Of a DNA stretch of 64,000 nucleotides, positions 1-12,323 are shown one piece after another. Made by a program: the position numbers and the translations under genes. The notes beneath the pieces are model-generated. The model had not been told where the DNA came from, ran no database searches, and worked only from the letters and a program-made list of their open reading frames with translations. This DNA comes from Novakomyces olei (Eukaryota; Ascomycota; Novakomycetes; Novakomycetales; Novakomycetaceae), in NCBI GenBank assembly GCA_016906335.1, contig JADEYG010000004.1:1029001-1093000 (forward strand). Reading direction: 5' to 3'. Numbering within the stretch: the first letter of the stretch is position 1; each line of letters starts with the position of its first letter.

Positions 1-1
1 T

Positions 2-463
2 GCTGATCGACAGCATATAATCTGCAATGCCTGTGGATTGTATGAAAAGCAGTACAAACAGCCGCGTCCCGTTACTTCAGACTCGGGCGTAAGCCTTCGT
101 GTCCTTGGAGCCCACGCGCTTGGCCACCGCTCGCTGAACGGGCACCATATGCTCGCAGGTATTCTGGGGTATCAGCATATCTGCGCCAGCTGTGGCACTC
201 GAGAGACTTCGCTGTGGCGTAAATCGCGACTTGCGCCGGGAACTTACGCTCCGCCTTTGCCCTGTGGCAATTCTGTCACTGAAAGCGAAAGCGAGCCAGG
301 TTCTCCAGCGCTTCCGCCTTATGACCCGGACTTTGTGGTTGTGTGTAATGCCTGTGGCCTTTACGAAAAGATGCACAACCGACCACGGCCAGCAGGCTAC
401 CGTCCCCGCAAGGGGCCCTTGACCCGTCGACGAAGTGAAAAGAGCCAGAAAGAGGGTGCTTGA
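2..463 (+). CDS. GATA-type zinc-finger transcription factor, C-terminal part
   Basis: Partial gene cut by the left edge; 153 residues are visible before the stop. The fragment opens inside one GATA finger (CNAC at residues 8-11, followed by GLYEKQYKQPRP) and carries a second finger: CASC at 61-64, GTRETSLWRK, then CNAC at 115-118, GLYEKMHNRPRP and a basic tail. Canonical GATA fingers have a 17-18-residue loop between the two Cys pairs; here it is 50 residues, rich in Pro, Ser and Glu. I found no convincing intron that would remove the insert. GATA factors bind WGATAR DNA in the nucleus; two-finger members in fungi control iron or nitrogen genes, but the target here cannot be told. The C-terminal tail (residues 130-153) is strongly basic. 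Family sure, subfamily unknown. Confidence 0.85.
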   Translation, partial: ADRQHIICNACGLYEKQYKQPRPVTSDSGVSLRVLGAHALGHRSLNGHHMLAGILGYQHICASCGTRETSLWRKSRLAPGTYAPPLPCGNSVTESESEPGSPALPPYDPDFVVVCNACGLYEKMHNRPRPAGYRPRKGPLTRRRSEKSQKEGA

Positions 464-1750
464 CTCGACGGATAAATAGGGAAACAAAAAAAGAAAGAAA
501 AGAGAAAAGAAAAAAGAAAAAGAAAAGATTTAGTCTGCGAGACCAATTAAAAGAATTATTCCTTGTGCTAAAATAGAAAGCAAAAAAAAAGGATTCGATA
601 GCTGTCCCGTTTATTGTTGAAATTGTTTAAACCATTTTATCTATAGTTTTCGTGCTTGTTCGCCATGAGCGAATGGTTTATTTCCGTCTTCCTGTTGGCC
701 TGTTGACTGATAGGTTGGGGATAGAGCTTGCACTGGCGCCTGCCCTTGTTTAATTTAATATAAGATTCTGAAATATACACGTGTGTGTACATTTTATTAG
801 CAAGATTCGTGTAACGAGTACCGATTCTATTTGTACAAGTGCTGCTTGCCTGTGTCCTAATGAAATTTAGATAAAGATGATTCTGGGCGGCAAAGTCGCT
901 CGGCAATGTACCGAATGAACAAAACTTGCAGTATTTTTGAGCAGAGCAATCAGAATGCAAGGCAATTATGTGCGGCGGCTAAGCAATCTAGAATGCAAGA
1001 CAGTTGTGCGACGTACAAGTAAGGAAATGAAAAAATTATGTAATGTCTAAGCAATACTGTATGCAAACGTATTGGTAGATTACGATAAGCAGCAGAGCGG
1101 GCGGCGTATAAAATGGCGTATAAAATTTTCTATTGCGCATGATTATTCTTTGGCGTTCCGTGTGACCCTAAAGTAATGGAATTCTTATAGGCAAAGAAAT
1201 TAATTAAACAGCCCAATAGAGAAAAAAGTGGAAGAGGTCTATGAAAATTATGCAAATAGGAGCCCAATATAATTATAGGCATATTACCCTTCTTTGAAAA
1301 ACGCAACTATTTAGCGCGCGTGCGCAATAGAGACTCTTTTACTTTGGTGATCGGTTAGAGAAATCGTTGCGAGAGACGGGTTAGCAGTCAACAACTGTCT
1401 CGACCAAGTCTTTCTTTAATTTCCGTCTTTTAAAAAGGTGCTCTTGGATCTCTGCGTACTTATCAGGAAGCTTTTTGCAAACGTCTGCTGGTAAGCAAAG
1501 ATTAGGGTAAAACTGCTTACAATCAAAAGGCTATTCTGATATTGGATTCAGACGGGCGATTGGTACATTGTCTCGGCCTGACTTTATACAGAATCAGAGG
1601 TGCACGCGGCTCAACTGACGAGTCTTGAGACGAAACTTAAAGGAGAAAATAAGAAAAGAAAAATAAGAAAAGAAAAATATTTGTTAAAATTATCGGATTG
1701 CAGTCCTGTAAACTACAGCAAATTCAAACTTGACATAGTCAAAGCACGAT
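464..1750. other. Intergenic region, GATA factor to YDJ1
   Basis: About 1.3 kb with no supported gene. A purine-only A/G tract lies at about 481-536, just after the GATA factor stop, and another A/G-rich stretch at about 1640-1680 precedes YDJ1. The rest is AT-rich and must hold the YDJ1 promoter. I looked for tRNA B-boxes and U6-like sequence and saw none. Confidence 0.6.
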
Positions 1751-3013
1751 ATGGTGGCCAGTACAAAATTATACGATTCTCTGGGCGTTGATCCCGCTTG
1801 CTCAGACGCTGATTTGAAGCGCGCTTATCGTAAACTAGCTTTAAAGTATCATCCTGACAAGAACCCGAGCGCGGGGGAGCAGTTTAAGGAGATCTCACGG
1901 GCTTATGAAATCTTGTCGGACACGAATAAGCGTACAGTTTACGATCAGTATGGCGAAGAAGGCCTTGAAGGCGGTGCTGGAGGAATGGGCGGTATGGGTG
2001 GAATGGGTGCTGAAGACCTATTCTCTTCGTTCTTTGGAGGCTTTGGTGGTATGGGCGGAGCCGGTGGACCCGGAGCTGGAGGCCCGCGAGGTCCACGTCG
2101 GGGCAAGGACCTGGTTCATTCGCTCAAAGTCACTTTGGAAGACTTGTACAAGGGCAAAGTCACTAAACTCGCTCTGCAAAAGCATGTAATCTGCCCCAAG
2201 TGCGAAGGCCGTGGAGGCAAAGAAGGTGCAGTAAAGACCTGTGCGAGCTGCAACGGCCAGGGCATTAAGATTGTACGTCGCTCAATGGGCCCAATGATCC
2301 AGCAGTTCCAGACTACCTGCCCCGACTGTAATGGAGAAGGTGAGATTATTGACCCCAAGAATCGCTGCAAGGAGTGCAAGGGCAAAAAGATCATAACCGA
2401 GCGTAAAGTGCTCTCTGTGCACGTGGAGAAGGGCATGCAAGAAGGTCAAAAGATTACGTTCAAGGAGGAAGGAGACCAGGCTCCGGGAATTATCCCTGGT
2501 GATGTAGTCTTTGTCATTGAGCTGAAAGAACACGATCGTTTCCGTCGTCGCGGGGACGACCTGTTCCATGAAGCTCACATTGATTTACTCACAGCTCTGG
2601 CAGGTGGCAAATTTGCAGTACAGCATTTGGATGACCATTGGGTTTCCGTTGAAATTCCACCAGGCCAAGTAATCAAGCCAGGAACTACACGGGTTATTGA
2701 AGGACAGGGAATGCCTTCTCCCAGATTCCATGAGCCGGGCAACTTGTACGTTCGTTTTGTCGTTGATTTCCCCGACAGTATCGATGATCCGGCCAAGATT
2801 GAAATGCTTAACCAAGTCCTTCCGCCTCGTCCCGTTCCACAAATTCCTGCGGATGTAGTCGTTGATGATTGTGCCTTTGGTAGCATGGATCACATGCAAG
2901 AAGCTCGGGCAGAGGGAGCTGCACGGGGTGGAACTGTGCCGAATGGTATGAACGGGCTGGATGAGGATATGGAGGATGAAGGCCGTCCTGGAGTGCAATG
3001 TGCTCAGTCATAA
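1751..3013 (+). CDS. YDJ1: Type I Hsp40 (DnaJ) co-chaperone, farnesylated
   Basis: A 420-residue, single-exon protein with the full class A Hsp40 layout. The J domain (1-70) has the HPD triad in YHPDKN at 34-36. A Gly/Phe/Met-rich linker follows at about 75-115. The Cys-rich zinc region holds four CxxC repeats ([32 protein letters not shown]), then the client-binding C-terminal domains. The last four residues, CAQS, form a CaaX box like the farnesylation site of yeast Ydj1. It stimulates Hsp70 ATPase and helps folding, mitochondrial/ER import and Hsp90 client maturation at the cytosolic and ER faces. The start at 1751 begins the J domain directly ([13 protein letters not shown]); an upstream ORF in another frame ending at 1791 is ignored. 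Confidence 0.97.
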   Translation: MVASTKLYDSLGVDPACSDADLKRAYRKLALKYHPDKNPSAGEQFKEISRAYEILSDTNKRTVYDQYGEEGLEGGAGGMGGMGGMGAEDLFSSFFGGFGGMGGAGGPGAGGPRGPRRGKDLVHSLKVTLEDLYKGKVTKLALQKHVICPKCEGRGGKEGAVKTCASCNGQGIKIVRRSMGPMIQQFQTTCPDCNGEGEIIDPKNRCKECKGKKIITERKVLSVHVEKGMQEGQKITFKEEGDQAPGIIPGDVVFVIELKEHDRFRRRGDDLFHEAHIDLLTALAGGKFAVQHLDDHWVSVEIPPGQVIKPGTTRVIEGQGMPSPRFHEPGNLYVRFVVDFPDSIDDPAKIEMLNQVLPPRPVPQIPADVVVDDCAFGSMDHMQEARAEGAARGGTVPNGMNGLDEDMEDEGRPGVQCAQS

Positions 3014-3775
3014 GAGAATACACTGTTTTAAAACCGTTTTTATTGTCAACGTCTTGATGTCAATGATATCTGATTACACTTGATTACATCCGATTTTCGA
3101 TTATATTTTTATTATATTTTTTCTGATTATTACTGCTTTTGTTATTGTTTCCCGCCTGTGTGAACTGGTTTATTTTTCTTATTTTTAGTTTTAGCATAGC
3201 TTCCGTGAGACGCATGGTAGAGCCATGAGGAATCGTTGATCGGACTAAGACAGAGTTTACTCGAAACATCACGTATTTGCGAAAACTCTAGTAAAGTGCT
3301 AAAGTACACTTGCTCTGTGTTGTAACCGTAGAGTATATTATCCCGATTTACTGTATTTATTACGCAAAAAAAAATAATAGAGTAGTGTGTGCACCTTTTA
3401 TAAATGTCGTACGGTAATGCGTGTATTATTCATATATTTAATCTAATATATTGATTAATCCGTGAAACCAACGCCATAATTATTATTGCAATAATTATAA
3501 TTGTCAATAATTAATTTATATTAATTAACCAATGAGTCAAATAAGAATAAAAAGTATATTAAATAACAATAATAATACACTGCAAAACAGCAGCTGGCAT
3601 ATATAAATATATGCGTCCATTGTGTGCTTTATAGCAATCAAAGCACGACGAGCCGCTAAAGAACCGGTCAGTTTTCTGATTCCAGAGTCTTTGGGTCGAA
3701 TGCGCCAATTTTTTTCTATGTGGATAAATTTTTCTTTATTAAATTGGACGGGTGTACGCGTTCCTGAGCCGAACA
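3014..3775. other. Intergenic region, YDJ1 to MSH1
   Basis: About 760 bp, very AT-rich, no supported gene. It holds the YDJ1 3' end and MSH1 promoter. A 14-bp perfect palindrome, ATTATTGCAATAAT, lies near 3482-3495. Nothing else stands out. Confidence 0.6.
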
Positions 3776-6700
3776 ATGCTGCGTGCCCGTCATTGGGCCT
3801 CTGCCAGTAAAGGCAGCTGTCTTTTACGGCCCACAATTTCAATGTGTTTATTATATGCTCCAGTATGTTTAGGGATGCAAAGGCACCGGGTAACAGCGAC
3901 GCTTAAACGACTTGAACTGCCTCCAAAATTAAAGGGGAGAAAGTCTAATGCAAAGTCAAACCCCGAGCAAAACTGTGGTCCAGAGAGAGCAGGAAGCGAT
4001 TCTTTGCCCATACAGGACTCTAATTTCAGCCCGACAAACGTGAAATTATCCAGAAAAAAATCTCAAAACTTAGACTCGCAAATTGCAGAGACTAGCGTCT
4101 CTGCACTCGGTATTTCAGAGCCCAAAGACGCACAAAGTGCTTCACTTGCCTCTGACTTGAACTCTACAATTGAAAGCAAAACTGCTAGTGACGAGGATAA
4201 AATCTCTATAGAATTATCTGACGCAGATTCCTCTCAGTCGGATGGCGAACTCGCGGACGGGATAGGCGAGAGTCGGTACACGGAACTGTTGGAGCAAGTG
4301 CAGCAAAACTCAAGGGCCCACCCTGACTGTGTATTGCTCACGCAAGTCGGAGGATTCTGGGAGCTTTACTTTGAGACTGCCGAGCAGGTTGGACCTTTGT
4401 TGGGGCTGCGAATAGCGCAGAGAAGGACGCGTTCTGCTCAGGGCAAAACCGTTGCCATGTCAGGGTTTCCTCTGTACCAATTGGAGCGTTATTTGCGCAT
4501 TCTTGTCAATGACCTTGGCCGTAAAGTTGCACTGGCAGAGCAGATTCCAGCTGCTTTTGGCTCTTCAAACAACGAGTTTATACGTAGAGTAACACGGATT
4601 GTTACTCCGGGGACGCTGATTGACGAAAGGCTATTGGACCCATTACAGCATAATTACCTGGCTGCTATTCACATAGAACCAGCTGCTCTTGCTGACTCTA
4701 GTTCTAGTTCTAGTTCTAGTTCTGAACCTGTTGCTACTGTTGGAGTCGCCTGGTGCGAAATCGCCTCTGGAGAATTGTGTACAATGCTGACAGACACAGA
4801 TGGACTGCCTGGACTGCTTGCAAGATTAGCGCCGCGTGAAGTTTTAATAGATCACGATGCAGATATTGAGGCTCTACACGGACTGCATCACCACCGAGCC
4901 TTTACCGATTTCAAACGGTTTTTAAAGCCAAACTCTGAAAAGGAGTTTGATAAAGAGTCATCTCTGCAGTCTGATATTCAACCTGATAATGAGTTTGATT
5001 CTCAATCTGATAAAGAATCAACGTTACAAAGTTTTTACGCTGATTGGAGCAATTGGTCCGGCTTGTTTGAATCGCAAAAGGCTCCCAGTTGTGAAGGATT
5101 TGCCAATGCAGAACGGACTGCTTGCTCAGCGTTACTAGAATACGTTTCTTCTCGTTTGTTGGACACTTTCCCCGGCCTTCAAGCCCCTCAACGTGTAAGG
5201 CCTCAGGCCAGTGTTCGTATGGATAAAAGCACTCTTCGTGCTCTGGAAATTTGTACAAATATGCGTGATGGAGGAGTGAGAGGCACTCTGCTCTCTGCCG
5301 TAAGAAGAACAGTTACTAAAAGTGGGGCCCGTGCTTTAGCCGATGCACTAGTTGCTCCACTGACTGATAGAGCAGAAATTGAAAATAGATTGCAATTAGT
5401 TCAGTTTTTTGTTGATCAGCCTTTGCTTAGAGACTCGGTACGAAGGCAGTTACGTCGCTGTGCAGATATGCCACGGCTTTTACAGCGGTTTGCTATGGCG
5501 AGAGCCACGGGTGATGATTTAATCGCTTTAGCAAGAACAATCGAGTCCCAGCAGGTGTTGCAGGATCTGCTGAAGCAAAACAATATGGGAAATATAGGCA
5601 GTGAAACGAGCCAGTTTGAAGAGGCCGCTACCACCCTGGCTAAACGTATACGTAATGCTGTAGACGAGACGAGTCTCATGAGACAGCATCGGTTGGAGCA
5701 ATCAGCATTGACCGAGGCGCTTTCAATGGCAGCCGAAGCTGATCCTACAATGCCTCTTTCAATGGAGGCACAAAGAGCAATAGAGAAACGAGTACCCAAC
5801 CGGTCATTCGAAGAGATTTGGGTCATGAGGCCAACGTAGGTTGAGTGCAGAAAATTGAAATACAAATAATATATAAATAAAATATTTATTCATATATTTG
5901 TATATTTGATATCTTTCTTTTATTTTTTATTTTTTGCTTTCTTTTGTTACTAACTCTAGTGCATCACCACTGCTGCAGGAACTACATGCCCGACTGCAGG
6001 AAGCATATGATAAAAAATCCCAACTTTTGCATACACTCGCCAGCAATTTATCTGTCGGTCCTCGTGATATAAGTCTCCGATCCCGGCCGGGCCTTGGCCA
6101 TTTCGTGCACGTTCGCGCTCGGAAACTCGGAGACTTGTCTCGAATAGCCGATGAGGGTGCAGTAGTAGGCTCAAGCAAGCATACACGGTCCTTTATCCAG
6201 CCAGAATGGGCTTCTCTTGGAGCCGGAATCCAGCAAATTGTACAGGAAATCCGAGACCAGGAGTCACGTACTTTTGCTCGGCTGCGTAATGCTGTAGTCG
6301 CAAAGCTGGCAAGGCTGCGTAGAGGCGCACGATGGCTAGATTCGCTTGATGTTGCTTCTGGGCTGGCGGCATTGGCAGCGGAGCAGAACCTTGTAAGGCC
6401 AGAGCTGGCAGACGAAGGCATTCACGATGTAGAAAATGGTCGACATCCAATAGTGGAAGCGGCCTTGCGTTGTCGTAATCAGGCCTTTGTCCCAAACGAT
6501 TGTTTGCTGACAAAAAGCACCAATGTATGGCTGGTAACTGGCCCCAATATGGGAGGCAAAAGCACTTTTCTCCGTCAAAATGCCCTTTTTTCTGTGCTGG
6601 CTCAGGCAGGATCCTTTGTCCCGGCAAGTAGAGCTCGTTTGGGTATTGTAGACGGTATTTATAGTCGTATTGGATCCGGGGACAACTTGTCCGGGAATGA

Positions 6701-7100
6701 GTCGACTTTTATGGTGGAAATGATGGAGACTGCTCATATACTGAGGCAGGCAACCCCGAACTCGCTGGTTATAGTAGATGAAGTTGGCCGGGGCACAACT
6801 ACAGCTGACGGAGTAGCTCTGGCCTTTGCCTGCCTTTATCATTTGCACTTTGTTAATGGGTCGCGTACACTTTTTGCTACCCACTTCCATGAACTGGCAG
6901 GCATGGCCTCACAGTTTAAAGGGTGTAAATTTTACTGCACTGGTCTGGCTGAGCAGCCTGATGGCAGCTTCCATTTCATACACCGACTCACGCCGGGCGT
7001 TTGTGAGTTTAGCCACGGATTAAAAATTGCTCAATTAGCAGGAATGCCGGCCGCGGCCCTGCGTGTTGCACGGGAGAAGTATACAGAGCTGGTTTACTAG
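3776..7100 (+). CDS. MSH1: Mitochondrial MutS homologue
   Basis: Two exons, 3776-5835 and 5960-7100, give 1066 residues. The 124-nt intron (GTAGGT donor, TACTAAC five bases before TAG) joins RPT to ASPLLQELHARL. The N-terminus (MLRARHWASASKG...) is Arg-rich and acid-free, as expected of a mitochondrial presequence; the first ATG is at 3776, although the frame is open farther upstream. A Ser/Asp-rich stretch precedes the mismatch-binding MutS-I domain (GGFWELYF near residue 175). The ATPase has Walker A GPNMGGKST near 880 and Walker B VIVDEVGRGT near 957. Msh1 protects mtDNA from mismatches and oxidative damage. A short Ser run near residue 310 comes from a TAGTTC repeat. The protein is somewhat longer than the 959-residue S. 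cerevisiae one. Confidence 0.94.
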
Positions 7101-7454
7101 CGGAAAAAATTAGAGAAACGATAAATAAACGCAAAAGAAAACGCAAAAGAGGGAGAGCAAAAGGGTTCAAGCGAGTCGGTTGAATGATTCAAATTGATTC
7201 AGATTAATTCAAATTGATTCAAATTGATTGTATGACTGTAAAAAATGGGACGAATCAAACTAGCGTCATTTGAAGATGTGCAGAGACAAAAGAAATAATA
7301 AATACACTGAGAGCCGGAGACTGGAGCTGTCTATAGTATATTATATTAGGGTTAGGGTTAGGTTTTATCTTATCGTGCATAGTTATTCAAGCAATCGATC
7401 AAGGCTGATATAATCGTTAGTCTGACACTGATGATATAATCAATAAACAAAGAC
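7101..7454. other. Intergenic region with 10-bp repeats and TTAGGG tract
   Basis: Lies between MSH1 and FCY1. Positions 7185-7230 hold about five near-identical 10-bp units (TGATTCAAAT type). A TTAGGG tract follows at 7346-7362, about 90 bp before the FCY1 ATG, and is listed separately. Confidence 0.7.
7346..7362 (+). promoter_or_regulatory. TTAGGG tract in the FCY1 promoter
   Basis: Nearly three telomere-type TTAGGG units in tandem, about 90 bp before the FCY1 start. In yeasts the Myb factor Tbf1 binds RCCCTAA in promoters and at subtelomeres. The motif is plain; binding is inferred. Confidence 0.45.
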
Positions 7455-8400
<946 letters not shown>

Positions 8401-8707
8401 AATCACTGCTGTCTACCACCAATATACACACTTCTTTACTACAAATCGACTAGACGTTCATTGAGATTTGTTAACCGCGACCGTAATTTCGTTAGACTCG
8501 CATTGGTTTAGTCGGGCAGGCATCGGCTGGAGCGATGATGTCGTCTACGAATTTGTCTGATGAAATATGAGCCTTCATATTATATATTTAGTGTTCATAT
8601 TATTTCTTTACTTTCATATTATATATTTATTATTCAGATATATATTGATATTATATTATATACACTTCCCAAATGGCAAAGATCCAATTCTTCCTTCATT
8701 TCTCATT
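8401..8707. other. Convergent 3' spacer, FCY1 and PRP31
   Basis: About 300 bp between two converging genes. AT-rich, with TTCATATTATATATTTA-type repeats at about 8573-8640. No gene seen. Confidence 0.6.
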
Positions 8708-10830
8708 CTATTTTCCTGATCCCGGCAGCCCGGTAGCCCGCGGGTTCCGTTTTATTTGAGAGTAAACTCCGCTCTGGAACCATTTGTCGTTGGCCTCTTT
8801 GACCCGTTGAGCATTGAGTGAAGGGTTTATAAGCTCTAAGCCTTGCACCGGCGTAAAAGCCAGTGAACTGGCTAACCCGCTGGTCTGTGTCCCATTTATC
8901 GTACTTTTATCCCCGGGCAAAGGCCGAGAGGCCATTTGCTGAAGCTGCGCCTTCCGGCCTTTATTAAGCTTTAATTTGGTACGCGCATCAGCAGTAGCCG
9001 CCCGAACACCGAGACCGGCTCCGGAGCCAAGACCAGAAGAATCTTTTTGCCCTAATAACCCGAGACCCTCCGTTTCATCTCCGAAGCCGACTTCCTCTTC
9101 CTGTTTGCCAAAGGCCATTCGATTTTGTAATTTTCTCAATTCTGTCATTGCGTATTGGCCTCGCATACGCTGCACCTTTCGTCCGGCTCTGTGCTTTTTT
9201 GGTTTTTCGTCCGGAACGGGAAGCGCTTTCACTGCGTTTTGAGACGGTGGTTCAACCAACACAGCAATTCTATGCTCAATTTGTGACCTGAGCTTTTTGC
9301 CCATTCCACCTGTAATTAGCAAATATAATATTAATATTAAATATAAATATAAAAGACATCATATATAAATAATTCTAATCATATATAAATAGTAATAATA
9401 CGAGAACGTCTACCATCCTTGCTCTCGTGTACTAGATCAACTCTTGCTGCCAGCGTGAGTTTCCCTGCTACTACTCGTTGTGCCTGGATCCTAAAGGCAG
9501 GAGGCACTTTTTGTATAATCTCTGTATGGTACAAAAAGCCTTGATTTCTTACGCTCGCTCCAGAAGCAAGTCCGATTTGTGACTGCCGTTTGGCTCCGAG
9601 AGCGGGTAAATTGCAGGCCGGCGTTTTGCTCAACCCCTGAAGGCCGCCAGCAACTCCGATCAAACTCGCCGACGCATGAGTCCCGACGATAGCAGAGACA
9701 TTTGGCGCGATTATATTAATGCGCGACTGAACAAAGTCGAGAATCTTGAATTAGTATGCAGTCATACACAGGATTATAGGAAAAAGATATACATGTAAAT
9801 AAGTAAATAAACAAAAAATAAATAAAAAAGTACGTTTATATTTTGCTATCCTTTGCTCATACCTCTTTTCGAGCAGCCTGTAATTCAAAGATCAAGTCAC
9901 ACGCTTCGTAAACCGCTTGAAGCTCTGCCATCGGCAATTCTTTTCCTTTGCTGTCGCTGGCAGACACAGTCACAACCATAACAGTCGCCGATGGTAAGAA
10001 TCCAAGTTGCGATTTAGTAAGGTCCTTTTATTAGTAAATGCTTTAGACCAAGACAATATAAAACTTGAAATAAGCAGGGAGTATTGTAACCACAAAAAAA
10101 AAAAAATAGAAACCTCAAATTAATTTCTGACGAGAAAAGGGCAAATTAAATAGAGGGCAGCTGGTCAGATAGCAAAGCAAAATAAAGGACTCTTGACAGA
10201 TAGTTGCAAACTGCGTATTTATATAATATTCAATAATACTCTTATTAATGAGCAGCAGTCCATAAGAATTGAATAAAAGTCTAACAACAAGAGTAATAAT
10301 TAAACAAACTACCGAGCACATACCATATCATTGCCAATAGCCTTTACGGTCTGAGCATAGTCAAACGGGTTAACGACCAAACCTTCGAGCTCTGGGAACC
10401 GTTTGTTATAATGATCACGAATGTACTTGTAAACCAGACGCATTTCATCGTCAATATCCACAGCCAGCCGATTGGATTCCACAATCAATCGGTACTCTGC
10501 ATTGTCCTCGATGCTTTCGCCCTCGTTTTCTTGAAATTTATCGATTTTGTTACTGCTTAAACTTCGCATACTCGTGAGCACTCTCTGTAAGCTCTCTGAG
10601 CGCATAAGCGGCGCTACTTCAAAGACGCTTGCGATCTCGTCAAAGTGTAGTTTTTGTCGTTGCTTTGCTTGATCGTTTTCCTCCTCGTTTTCGACCTGCA
10701 TTTCGTCTTGCGCGGAAGCATTTGCAGCTCCATAATCGCCCTCATGATTTGCGTCTTGCGCTCCTTGATTTACGTCATTGTCCTGTAAATCAGCCTCGAA
10801 ATCGGCGGCCAACTCGTCAGCGAGCGACAT
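8708..10830 (-). CDS. PRP31: U4/U6 snRNP splicing factor Prp31
   Basis: Minus strand, exons 10830-10324, 10024-9863, 9744-9414 and 9309-8708, giving 533 residues. Prp31 binds the U4 5' stem-loop with Snu13 and holds U4/U6 to U5 in the tri-snRNP. Visible parts: an acidic N-terminus (MSLADELAADFEADLQD), the NOSIC region (ESNRLAVDIDDEM, GNDMDLTKSQLGFLPSATVMV), the Nop domain (IAPNVSAIVGTHASASLIGVAGGL, GAKRQ) and the Prp31 C-terminal region (KKHRAGRKVQRM, AMTELRKLQNRMAFG). Introns are 299, 118 and 104 nt, with TACTAAT or GCTAAT near each acceptor. The ORF is open three codons upstream of 10830, but the next codon there is TTG, so I use the ATG at 10830. It diverges from UTP23 across 257 bp. Confidence 0.95.
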
Positions 10831-10970
10831 TGTCAATGTGGGAAGGGACGGCGACGATTTTGTCGTATTATTTATATTATAATTGGGCTATCTCCATTTA
10901 ATTATATAACGAATTTTATATTGGAATACATGATTTACAGAATCTAGATAAGTATGCGTCATTCATAAAT

Positions 10971-11050
10971 TCAGTACGAAAATAATAAATTCGTTATAAA
11001 ATTAATAAATTCAGTTTAAAAATAATAAAATCGATACGAAAATAATAAAT
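10971..11050. repeat. 20-bp x 4 imperfect tandem repeat
   Basis: Four 20-bp units in exact register, of the form TCRRTAYGAAAATAATAAAT with a few substitutions. The array lies in the divergent PRP31/UTP23 promoter and ends 37 bp before the UTP23 ATG. Confidence 0.85.
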
Positions 11051-11087
11051 TTTTATTTCGCCTGTCGAGCATATTGCTTCACGCAAA

Positions 11088-12142
11088 ATGAGACAGAAAC
11101 GGACAAAGACGTACAAAAAGCTATTGCACCTTTATCGCACAGTCTTTGGGTTCCGTGAACCGTACCAAGTTCTGCGTAAGTAAAATTAATTTTTGAGATA
11201 CAGCAAAAGCTCACCGGCAAGTGGACGCGGATCTTATTGAAACAGCAGTACAATGCAATATGGACCTTACAGCAGCGCTGGAACGAACATTATTGGGCAA
11301 AGTCAAGCCGAGTAAGTTTACCTTTTTGTCTAGTCCGCGTTTTTGAATGATGCTTTCACTGTTTGATACTCTACCGACTGAGGCTCTCGTGCTATTTGTT
11401 GATTTGCTATGGAATTGCTGTCGTTATGATGATTTGAATATTGATGATCCGATCAAAAGTTTAATTAATTTACTTATTTTTTTTATTTTATCTGTCATGC
11501 CCTTCTAACAAATTAGTGATCTCACAGTGCTGTATTACGGCTCTTTACAACAAAGGAAAAGCAGCATCTCGAGAAATTGCGGTAGCAAAGCAATTAGAAC
11601 GCCGTCGGTGTAATCATTTTGGTGATCCACGGCCGCAAAATGAGTGTATTCTTTCCTGCATTGGAACAAGCAATCAGCACCGATACGTTATAGCATCACA
11701 GGACGCCGATTTAAGAGCAAAACTACGAAATATTGCTGGAACGCCTCTTATATACATTAAAAGATCCGTTGTGATTTTAGAGCCAGCGTCTTCAAAGACA
11801 CTCGCCGTCAAACGTGCTCAAGAATTACAAAAGCTCGGAGTTAGCACGGCGGAACGGTCGATTTTGGACGGGAAAAAAAGGAAAAGATCTCATAATGATC
11901 TTGGGGAAGAAGACGACGAGGAACAAGACATCGATGGCGCAAAACCCGACGGTGATAAAGATGAACATTCGTCAAATATTAAACGGACACGAGGACCAAA
12001 AGGCCCGAATCCGCTTAGTGTAAAGAAATCAAGCAAAGCCGAAAAGAATGCCGATGCAGCACGTGAAAATACTGTGCGGAAAAAGCGTCGACGGAAGCAC
12101 AAGACTGTGCAAAAGGAGCCTGGTGCGGCAACTGATAATTAG
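11088..12142 (+). CDS. UTP23: SSU processome protein Utp23
   Basis: Exons 11088-11175, 11222-11311 and 11517-12142 give 267 residues (yeast 254). Utp23 is a degenerate PIN-domain nucleolar protein needed for release of snR30 and early 18S rRNA processing. The start MRQKRTKTYKKLL and the strings FREPYQVL, MISQCCITALY, RRRCNHFGDP, HRYVIASQD and GTPLIY match the family. Cys and His residues for the zinc site are present. The tail has the conserved GPKGPNPLSVKK followed by a Lys/Arg-rich end. Intron 1 is 46 nt. Intron 2 (205 nt, TTCTAAC near the acceptor) splits the ATG of MISQCC. Confidence 0.94.
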
Positions 12143-12323
12143 AATATTTAAAAATAGTAATAAAAGGTTAATCGGCGATAATTTTCGGGCAAAGGTAGGA
12201 GCAGTATTCTATTCTATCCAATCTAATATAATTTTATATCTTTATCATTACAATGTTCTTTTCTGCTTTTTTTATTAAGGCTTTTTTTACAATTCATAAA
12301 CATACCTGTTTCAATTATACATG

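Noticed and set aside
7160-7190. GGTTCAAGCGAGTC, resembling a tRNA B-box
   Set aside because: No A-box or acceptor stem around it; no tRNA found anywhere in the window.
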